Below are positions 1-6,650 of a DNA stretch of 9,669 bases, in pieces. The position numbers were made by a program, and so were the translations under genes. The DNA comes from JBKHBQ01 sp046542305 (GTDB lineage: Bacteria; Bacteroidota; Bacteroidia; Bacteroidales; 4484-276). Each line of letters opens with the position of its first letter. Position 1 is the first letter of the stretch. The notes beneath the pieces were generated by a model. That model ran no database searches, had not been told where the DNA came from, and saw nothing but the letters and a program-made list of their open reading frames with translations. Where the stretch lies: positions 1 to 9,669 of the forward strand of contig JBKHBQ010000148.1 of NCBI GenBank assembly GCA_046542305.1, given 5' to 3'.

Positions 1-3000
1 TGCGGTGGCGCTCACCCAGTCGAGCAGTGGCACTTTGTTGATCGGAATCGAATAGTTGACGCCGAGATTGTGGCTGAAGGTATTTTTGGTGCCCAGTCCA
101 AGAATTTCTTCACGCACCTGTTCTTTCTTGATGTCGTATTCCGGATCGTCTTTTTCGATGCCGCCCGGCATTTCATCGATATATGCCAGCACGTTGGCCT
201 GGTAATCCAGCCGCAGCGATGTGGCCAGATCCCACTTCAGGTCGTAGTTACGCGACCAGTCCCATTTTTTCAGATAGGTGGGTTCGATGATCACCTCGTA
301 CTGGCTCTTGTTGCGCAGCAGCCGTTTGCTGTACTCGCGGTTCATGTCGGTACGTAACGAGAACAGCTTGGGCATCAGGTAAAAGTTGAAATCCTTGATT
401 AGCGAAAAGGCCTTACCCTTAAATATGTTCCAGTTGCTGAAAGGTTTGTAGTTTTTCGGGTTGTTGTTGAAATTATAACCAATGCCGCCCTGGTACTTTT
501 TCTGCATATCGTATTCGATGTCGACGTTTCGGGCGTAAATCTCCGAATACGAGAAACTGAAATCCCAGTTTTCGACATCGTAAAAATGGCTCTTTGCCGA
601 GGCGCCTGTCCGGTCTTTGCGCACATTGATGAAATTGATGTTTTTGCGCATGATGAGATCTTCGTTGAGCGCTTTGATCGAATCCCGGTCCACAGGATTA
701 TAGGTGTCGAGGTCGTCCTTCAGGAGGATATCGGGATCGAGCTGGTTATATTTCGGGATAAGCTTCGATTCGGAATAGTCGAAGTGCATCGGGATGCGGA
801 TGCCGAATTTTTCGGGGAAGAATTTACCCAGCTCCAGGTTGGTAGAGAAATCGAAATTCTGGACAAACTCCCTCGAGCGCTCGTTGGTCTTCTTTTCAAT
901 GCTTCCGTAGCCGGGCGTACTGTACAACCCCGACAGGGTCATATTGCCCAGGTCGGCCAGGTCGGTCTTGATGCGTGCGGTGGCTGCAAGTCCGCCGCTG
1001 TTGTTAAAATCGGTGAGGCGCAGCTCATTCACCCAGATCTCCGCACATTTGCTTTCGCCGTCGTCGTTGCTGTTAAAGGTCGTTTTCTTGGGATTTCTCA
1101 CCCCGATCATGATGGCTTTCACATCGCTGATGCTCGGGCTACCCAGAATGGTTACCTTATTCGGGCCATCGTAGGTGAAGTAAGGCATGGAAAAGCTGAT
1201 ACCGGAGCCGGGCTGCCGCATCTGTTCATTTCGTTCCAGTTTGAACTGCACCAGCCTTTCCAGGTCGATGCTCAGCCTGTTTTCTTCGGGCCAGATGGCT
1301 TCCGGATCCGACGACGAAGTAAACCATGGCGTAAAGGTAAGCGGAACCTCGTATTCGTAATAATTCTCGGTGAGGTCGGCCCCGATTCGCACAAAGATGC
1401 TCAGATCGCCGTATTCAAGGTCCTGGTCCTCTATCAGCTTTTCGGCATGAACATACATTTCCAGCTTGCCGTATTCGCGGAAGTCGAAATCGGTGGTTTT
1501 GTAAGCGCCGCGTGCATCCCCGTCGAGAAGGTTGCACACACGCAGCACCATCGACTGTTCATTGAGCTGTTGCAGGTTAGTGGTTCCCAGGTTGATCTCG
1601 CGCTCGATGCCCGGTGGGATCACGTAAGGAATGGGCGTGCGTTTTCCGTTTTCCTCGATATTTACCGATAGGATGTCGAAGGAAGTTTCGCTTTGCACGT
1701 CATTGGGGATGTATTCGCCCGGCGACAGCAGGTCGTAGCGATACCGGCGCCATTCGCCGCGCACAAGCTCGAGGGTGGCGAATCGCAGCACCATCGGACG
1801 CTCGAAGCCCTTCATGAACATACGCATAAAGCGGATCGACTGGAAGTCCTGAATGCCGCCCACGATCTTATCGGGATCGCGTACCGGAATTTTAAACTGG
1901 TACCATTTCACCTCGCCCACCTGGCCGTTTGGCAGCCTGATGCCCTGGGCGTTGTAAATATCGGTGATGTAATTCTGACCCACTTCCATGTTTGTGGGAT
2001 CAAGTTCCACTTTATACTGGAAGTAACGCTCGGATTCGCTCAGGGTGTTGTCGCGGTTGATGTCCTCCACGTTGGGCAGTGAAGTGGCTGACGTGGGATA
2101 ATTTTCCGGGTTTTGCGCGTCCGTTGGCGAGTTGCCTTCCTGGCCGTTGTATTGTTTATACCTTTCGAGGATGCTCGAGTAGAGCGGATCCTGGTCGTAA
2201 TCAGATCCCCTGAAGTAGTGGTAGTTGTCGTTCGACGGATCCTGCTGGGCCTTCAGATAAGCTTCGGATGAGGTGCCGTAGGTATTGGCGATGCGTTCCA
2301 GGTAGAGCGGATCGAAAAATGAAAGCTCATCCTGGTCGCTCAGGCCGTCATAACCCACGTCCTGATACTGCCGCGAATCGGCCTCATTGCTGAAGTTCTC
2401 CACCAGCGCCTGCAGGGTGGGCACGCGGCCCCAAATGGTGGTGTCAACATTTTCCACCTCGGAAGATGTAGGCAGGCCGTTTTCGTACGATTTCCGCGAA
2501 TCCCGTAAAATGTCTTCGGAGATATCACCCAGGTTGAAATATAGTTCACCCTTGTTGTTTTCATCTGCCGTAAACGGATCCATCATCCAGAATTCAATAT
2601 ATTCCACGTTGGTGGCCTCGAAGTCGGTGCTTTCGATTTTGCGCATGATCCCGCCCCAGCGTGATTCGGGTTCGCGCAGCGTTCCGTCCTGGTTAATACC
2701 GGCTGAAATTCCGGGCACACCTTCCACATCGTAGTTGTAGGGCCCGCGCTCCGAGGGATAAAAGGCCAGGTTGAGGATCGGGATATTGGTGGGGATGCCG
2801 TTGGGTACATCCTTGTTGGGGAACACCTCCGTTTCGAGTACCTGGCGCACAAGGTGGTTCGACAATTCGTTCAGATCCACGTTGGGCGGACGCAGGTTTC
2901 CGGTTTCATCGTAAAACAGCGGGTCGATGATATACCAGGCCAGTTTCGCCCGGTTGTAGCCGTATTCTCTTCCGGTGTTGGGTGCGGCTTCGGGAAACAT

Positions 3001-5586
3001 CCCCGCGGTGGTTTGTTTTTGCGGCGTACTGGCCAGATACCAGAATGCCGTGCTTTTCAGATCGATGGTGGATTTGCTGCCCTCGAAATCGTCGATGTAG
3101 GAGGTGCCGGTTTGGCCGATCACCTTGGAATGTCCGGGGATGAAATGGGCAAATTCCCCGTCGAAGGTCACCCGCGATTCTTCCTTGGTTTTGATAAAAG
3201 GAAGCAGGTCTACCATTTTTGTAATAAACCGCGATTTTGTCTGGTAGGCAAAGTCCATCCCCCAGATGGTATTGGAGATAGGATCGTCGCCGTAATTTAC
3301 TTTTTGCGTCAGCGGGCGTTCGGTCAGGTTCAGGATGGTGGCTCCGATGTTGAAATTTTCGTTTACCCTGTGGTCGATGTGGGTACCCATCAGTCGCTTG
3401 GTCTGGATATTGAAAAACGACTGGCTTTCCAGCGAGATATTGATGGGCGTTCCGGAGTTCAGTACGCCTTCGTTGATGATCTTTACCCTGCCGAGGGTAT
3501 AATCCACGGTAAAGTCGATGTTTTCTTCCAGTGGCACCCCGCCGGCAGTCACCGTTACCGAACCCTGCGGCACGTTCAGCGCATTGAGCGATATTTCCGA
3601 CCCGGAGGAGGATTTATAAAAACCTTCCAGAATGAATTTGTTTTTCTCCGGATATTGCTGTGCCCCGTTCTTGGTGAGGGTATACAGCGAATCGTAGGCA
3701 AATTCGTCCGCAATCTCATCGTTGCCGATTTTCGATCGCAGGTACCTGCCGAAAGGCTCCAGGGTGGTAAAGTAAATGCGCCCGTTCGAAGATTGGATGG
3801 TCCCGCCCTGGGTGGCGGCATTGTCGATAAAGTCGAAAATCCCGTCGTGTGGCGGATTGAGCTGCGGATCGAGGTTGTCGAAATTCAGGACCCTGATCAG
3901 CGGAATACCGCTGGCGTTGCCAGCATCCGACAGATAGCTGGTGGGGACACCGTTTTCGTTGCCCGAATAAAGAATGTTCAGGATAAAGTCGTCGCGTTGC
4001 ACCTGGTACGCCCCGATGGCATATACGTTTTTCATCATCAAATCCCACATGGGGATGTTGGTGTTGACGGTGGTGCTTTTCAGCAGCTTTACCACCAGCA
4101 CATCGGGCGGATCGATGCCCTGGTCGGAAAATTCACCCACCTGATAAATTGTGGTGTCGCCGATCACATTATACTGGTATGCTACCGCAAGGGTCTGATC
4201 GGAGTTGAGGGTGGTATTGAGCGAAATAAAGCCCATTTTGCTGTTGAAGGAAAATTCGTTGGAGTTAAGCTTCCTTGCGTTTTCTACATTTACGAAATCG
4301 ATGCCCGATTCGAACATGAATGGCGGGCCGGTAAGTACATTGGATACCGAATTGATGTCTCTGATGCGGGGCATGTAAGGCTGTAGCTGCTGCATCAGAT
4401 CGTTGGAGCCGTACATATCGGGAAATCCGCTTGTGCCGGGATCGATCTGATCATTGTATGGATTGCGCTCTCCAAGATCCTGGAAAGCCACAATGTTCCT
4501 GTTTTCCGTTACGGCAGCGCCGATGTTGGTTACCCATACCTCGATCTTGGTAATGTTTACGTTGGAGCGTATAATTGGCAGATCGGCCAGTGCCGAATCA
4601 TAATTCTGGTAAAAATACTGTCCGAGCAGGAAGTGCTTGTTTTCTTCGTACTCATCCGAACGCAGCGAAAAAGTATTGGTTTGTGCCCCTCCCTGCACGG
4701 TAATGTTGGATGTTTCACTTTTTTGCTCTGAATACACGGTGGTGACGGTGGTGCGTCCGAATTTCAGTTTGGTTTTGATCCCGAACAGCGCCTGACTACC
4801 GGTAATCAGTGTGGAGTTCAGGGGCAGGGTTACATTTCCGGCTTCGATCAACTGGATGATCTCGTCTTCCTTGCCTTCGTATTTCAGGTTGAGCTTATTC
4901 TCGAATTCGAAAGTGGCCTCGGTATTGTAGTTGGTTTGAAATTCGATCTTATCCCCGATCTTGGCAAGCACGCTCATCTGAATGCGTTGCTGAAAGTCGA
5001 AGTTCACCACATTTCGCTGCCTTACATTGAGGGTGGGATCATCTCGCCTGTTGGCCAGCACGCCAAAGGTGAGTTCTGCCGAACCCTGCGGACGGATGTC
5101 GACGGTGTTCGAACCAAAAATGCGCTCGAAAGCCTCCCCGCCGATGTAGATTTGCGGAATGATACCTTCTCCCCTGGCATTGGCCCCTGAAGCCAGGGCC
5201 CGTTCCGACCAGTACTGCCTGATGGAACGCTCCCGGTCGTACTTAAGATAATCGTCGAGCGGCATGGAATAGGGGGTGCGGTAATCGAAATCACCTATTT
5301 TTCTCTTGATGATGTACTCGTTGTTGTCGGGGTCATAAACCACCTCCGACTGCACATTGGCAGGATCTTTCAGGTACAGCGGCGATTCGTCGGGCTGGCG
5401 GGTTGCGTCGATCGTGTTATCGCGAAAAGGATAGATCAGTTGGATCGTATCACCGGTAGGTATGCTGTCCGGGGGAGCCAGCAGCAATAGTCCCGGCTCT
5501 GGCTTATGGGGCGGATTGGTCAATCCCGTAAGGGAAATAAAGACCACAGAAGTAAGTATGGATAGGTATGTAAGCTGTTGTCTCAA
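1..5586 (-). CDS. sprA: SprA/Sov, type IX secretion outer-membrane translocon (N-terminal 1862 residues; 3' end outside window)
   Basis: SprA (Sov in Porphyromonas) is the giant outer-membrane beta-barrel pore of the type IX secretion system; family members act with PorV and a plug protein and are needed for gliding in gliding species. I read the minus frame from 5610 to 1 and found no stop. Family-typical segments appear in order: KYDRERSIRQYWSERA near residue 110, IPMWDLMMKNVYAIGAYQ near 520, YIDDFEGSKSTIDL from 830, ERGPYNYDVEGVPG near 950, WGGIMRKIESTDFEATNVEY near 980, and CAEIWVNELRLTDF from 1514. The N-terminus has a basic then hydrophobic stretch (residues 2-22), consistent with a Sec signal peptide, though I see no clean cleavage motif. 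Family proteins are about 2400 residues, so roughly 500 are missing to the left. No ATG exists near the start: an in-frame TGA lies at 5611-5613, and the first accepted start codon after it is TTG at 5584-5586. Identity is very secure; the exact start is not. Confidence 0.95.
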   Translation of the reverse strand, partial: MRQQLTYLSILTSVVFISLTGLTNPPHKPEPGLLLLAPPDSIPTGDTIQLIYPFRDNTIDATRQPDESPLYLKDPANVQSEVVYDPDNNEYIIKRKIGDFDYRTPYSMPLDDYLKYDRERSIRQYWSERALASGANARGEGIIPQIYIGGEAFERIFGSNTVDIRPQGSAELTFGVLANRRDDPTLNVRQRNVVNFDFQQRIQMSVLAKIGDKIEFQTNYNTEATFEFENKLNLKYEGKEDEIIQLIEAGNVTLPLNSTLITGSQALFGIKTKLKFGRTTVTTVYSEQKSETSNITVQGGAQTNTFSLRSDEYEENKHFLLGQYFYQNYDSALADLPIIRSNVNITKIEVWVTNIGAAVTENRNIVAFQDLGERNPYNDQIDPGTSGFPDMYGSNDLMQQLQPYMPRIRDINSVSNVLTGPPFMFESGIDFVNVENARKLNSNEFSFNSKMGFISLNTTLNSDQTLAVAYQYNVIGDTTIYQVGEFSDQGIDPPDVLVVKLLKSTTVNTNIPMWDLMMKNVYAIGAYQVQRDDFILNILYSGNENGVPTSYLSDAGNASGIPLIRVLNFDNLDPQLNPPHDGIFDFIDNAATQGGTIQSSNGRIYFTTLEPFGRYLRSKIGNDEIADEFAYDSLYTLTKNGAQQYPEKNKFILEGFYKSSSGSEISLNALNVPQGSVTVTAGGVPLEENIDFTVDYTLGRVKIINEGVLNSGTPINISLESQSFFNIQTKRLMGTHIDHRVNENFNIGATILNLTERPLTQKVNYGDDPISNTIWGMDFAYQTKSRFITKMVDLLPFIKTKEESRVTFDGEFAHFIPGHSKVIGQTGTSYIDDFEGSKSTIDLKSTAFWYLASTPQKQTTAGMFPEAAPNTGREYGYNRAKLAWYIIDPLFYDETGNLRPPNVDLNELSNHLVRQVLETEVFPNKDVPNGIPTNIPILNLAFYPSERGPYNYDVEGVPGISAGINQDGTLREPESRWGGIMRKIESTDFEATNVEYIEFWMMDPFTADENNKGELYFNLGDISEDILRDSRKSYENGLPTSSEVENVDTTIWGRVPTLQALVENFSNEADSRQYQDVGYDGLSDQDELSFFDPLYLERIANTYGTSSEAYLKAQQDPSNDNYHYFRGSDYDQDPLYSSILERYKQYNGQEGNSPTDAQNPENYPTSATSLPNVEDINRDNTLSESERYFQYKVELDPTNMEVGQNYITDIYNAQGIRLPNGQVGEVKWYQFKIPVRDPDKIVGGIQDFQSIRFMRMFMKGFERPMVLRFATLELVRGEWRRYRYDLLSPGEYIPNDVQSETSFDILSVNIEENGKRTPIPYVIPPGIEREINLGTTNLQQLNEQSMVLRVCNLLDGDARGAYKTTDFDFREYGKLEMYVHAEKLIEDQDLEYGDLSIFVRIGADLTENYYEYEVPLTFTPWFTSSSDPEAIWPEENRLSIDLERLVQFKLERNEQMRQPGSGISFSMPYFTYDGPNKVTILGSPSISDVKAIMIGVRNPKKTTFNSNDDGESKCAEIWVNELRLTDFNNSGGLAATARIKTDLADLGNMTLSGLYSTPGYGSIEKKTNERSREFVQNFDFSTNLELGKFFPEKFGIRIPMHFDYSESKLIPKYNQLDPDILLKDDLDTYNPVDRDSIKALNEDLIMRKNINFINVRKDRTGASAKSHFYDVENWDFSFSYSEIYARNVDIEYDMQKKYQGGIGYNFNNNPKNYKPFSNWNIFKGKAFSLIKDFNFYLMPKLFSLRTDMNREYSKRLLRNKSQYEVIIEPTYLKKWDWSRNYDLKWDLATSLRLDYQANVLAYIDEMPGGIEKDDPEYDIKKEQVREEILGLGTKNTFSHNLGVNYSIPINKVPLLDWVSATA

Positions 5587-5610
5587 AGATCGCTTCTTTA
5601 TGCTGGTTTG

Positions 5611-5688
5611 TCACTTACTGCAAATGATTTCACAAAAAGCGGCTCTGAAGGACTGTTTTGCCGGTGTTCCTGATTCATAAATTCCCAT
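5611..5688 (-). other. Short 25-codon ORF in the ruvA-sprA gap, in frame with sprA
   Basis: The 164-bp gap between ruvA and the proposed sprA start contains an ATG at 5686-5688 that opens a 25-codon frame beginning MGIYESGTPAK. It ends at TGA 5611-5613, in the same frame as sprA and 24 bases before the TTG proposed as the sprA start. A second 26-codon frame (ATG 5676-5678, ending TAA 5598-5600) overlaps it in another phase. Neither resembles a known peptide and both are short enough to arise by chance. If translated, the first could couple ribosomes to the weak sprA start. I found no convincing promoter or terminator hairpin in this gap, so read-through from ruvA is plausible. Confidence 0.15.
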
Positions 5689-5750
5689 AACAGTCAATTT
5701 CATAATTCCAACGAAAAACTACGGAAGGAATCTCAAAGCCAGATAATTTT

Positions 5751-6347
5751 TTAAAGTATTTTTAGTGCTTCCTTGATTAATTGCTCAACACTCAGATCCG
5801 GATCCTGTTTCAGGATTTTTTGCAGGGCCTTTTCGGCCTGCGGTTTTCCGAATCCCAGCGTAGTTAAACCAATTAACGCCTCTTCTTTACGTGTATTGTG
5901 CGCCCCTCCCAAAAATTCGGGAACCACCTGTTCCCTTCCGATCTTGTCCTGAAGGTCAACGATAATACGCTGTGCGGTTTTGTTTCCGATGCCTTTTACA
6001 CCCCGCAGCACCGAAAGTTCGCCCTGCTGTATGGCCTGGATGATCTTGTCGGGGGCCAGCGAGGAGAGCATGAGCATGGCCGTGCTGTTTCCAACCCCCG
6101 ATACCGAGATGAGCAGCCTGAACAATTGCCGCTCCGCATCCTGGGAAAATCCATAAAGCACGAATCCTGTAGGTGTGGTGGCCTCAACTTTAAATGCCAG
6201 ATGGGTGAACAACTTTGCCTCAGCCAGGTCTTTCACGGCAATATAAGTTTGCAGGGAGATGTTCAGCAAAAAACCCATGCCGCCGCTCTCCAGAACAAGA
6301 TACGCCGGATTTTTTTCAACCAGCTTTCCTTTTAGGTATTCAATCAT
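5751..6347 (-). CDS. ruvA: Holliday junction branch-migration protein RuvA
   Basis: RuvA binds four-way DNA junctions as a tetramer and loads the RuvB motor for branch migration, in cytoplasmic recombination and repair. The 198-residue length is normal for the family. Domain I (about 1-67) is the OB fold, starting MIEYLKGKLVEKNPAY and ending in VLYGF. Domain II holds two helix-hairpin-helix motifs, SVSGVG (81-86) and VKGIGNKTAQR (117-127), which contact the junction backbone. A variable linker (about 138-154) leads to domain III (about 155-198), the RuvB-binding three-helix region ending SVEQLIKEALKIL. The stretch before VLYGF departs from the usual REDA-type acidic pin: it reads VEATTPTGF and looks about five residues longer than in E. 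coli. The ATG at 6345-6347 is the natural start, because the N-terminus aligns from residue 1. A -7-like box lies 25 bases upstream. sprA follows on the same strand. Confidence 0.96.
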   Translation of the reverse strand: MIEYLKGKLVEKNPAYLVLESGGMGFLLNISLQTYIAVKDLAEAKLFTHLAFKVEATTPTGFVLYGFSQDAERQLFRLLISVSGVGNSTAMLMLSSLAPDKIIQAIQQGELSVLRGVKGIGNKTAQRIIVDLQDKIGREQVVPEFLGGAHNTRKEEALIGLTTLGFGKPQAEKALQKILKQDPDLSVEQLIKEALKIL

Positions 6348-6371
6348 AGCTGTGCCTGATTTTTAAGGTGG

Positions 6372-6379
6372 CAAATGTA
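6372..6379 (-). promoter_or_regulatory. Candidate -7 element for ruvA (TACATTTG)
   Basis: Read on the minus strand this is TACATTTG, an exact match to the Bacteroidota -7 consensus TAnnTTTG. It lies 25 bases upstream of the ruvA ATG, which would give a short leader of roughly 18-20 nucleotides. I did not find a good TTTG -33 element at the usual 19-20 base spacing, so the call rests on the -7 box and its position. Confidence 0.4.
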
Positions 6380-6515
6380 AATCAATTTACTGAAAACTAC
6401 CGGATGGTTTTTACCCTCAGCACCGAAGAAAAGAACAGGAAGATTCACCCCGCATGGCAAAAATCCTGTCCCCGTAATCGTTTAAAATTTATAAAGATTC
6501 TAATTTAATTTATGT

Positions 6516-6532
6516 AAACTGACAATCAGTTT
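6516..6532. promoter_or_regulatory. Perfect 7-3-7 palindrome upstream of maeB
   Basis: AAACTGA (6516-6522) and TCAGTTT (6526-6532) are exact reverse complements around a CAA spacer. The site lies about 65 bases upstream of the candidate maeB -33 position and about 140 bases upstream of ruvA. A compact, symmetric 17-base site in a divergent promoter region fits a dimeric regulator's operator. It could also be chance in AT-rich DNA. No second copy was seen in the window. Confidence 0.25.
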
Positions 6533-6580
6533 GTTCGGAATATGGCAGCAAATTGAACTCATTGGAAATAAGAACATAAG

Positions 6581-6612
6581 TTTCCTGCCGTGTCAACTAT
6601 TTCATAAATTTG
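6581..6612 (+). promoter_or_regulatory. Candidate maeB promoter (TTTC, 20 bp, TAAATTTG)
   Basis: TAAATTTG at 6605-6612 matches the Bacteroidota -7 consensus TAnnTTTG exactly. TTTC at 6581-6584, one base from the -33 consensus TTTG, lies 20 bases upstream, close to the expected spacing. Transcription would start near 6618-6620, leaving a leader of about 30 nucleotides before the maeB ATG cluster. No Shine-Dalgarno sequence is visible in that AT-rich leader, as is usual in this phylum. Confidence 0.5.
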
Positions 6613-6650
6613 TTTCTGTTAATCCTTTCACAAAAAAATGATTTAATCTA

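Larger units (their letters stand above)
6348..6650. other. Divergent intergenic region between ruvA and maeB
   Basis: This 303-bp AT-rich stretch has no credible ORF. It separates two divergently transcribed genes and holds a -7-like box for each (6372-6379 on minus, 6605-6612 on plus) and a 17-base perfect palindrome at 6516-6532. The part from about 6420 to 6510 shows nothing I can interpret: a 6-bp inverted repeat there (6435-6440 with 6464-6469) is too short and widely spaced to count. No tRNA, riboswitch or small-RNA fold was recognised. Confidence 0.6.

Noticed and set aside
586..1671. 361-codon plus-strand open frame over sprA
   Set aside because: It is in the same antisense register as the 510-codon frame, opposite the strongly family-like SprA segment containing CAEIWVNELRLTDF.
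2854..4386. 510-codon plus-strand open frame over sprA
   Set aside because: It is codon-aligned and antisense to the continuous sprA frame. Long antisense frames in this register are expected in a gene with this base composition, and the translation has no recognisable family features.
5701..5750. Promoter for sprA (TAGTTTTT on minus strand near 5718)
   Set aside because: It misses the last base of TAnnTTTG, and the nearest TTTG is only 12 bases upstream instead of about 19-20.
6435..6469. ACAGGA...TCCTGT inverted repeat between ruvA and maeB
   Set aside because: Only six pairs across a 23-base loop, with no T tract; not distinguishable from chance.
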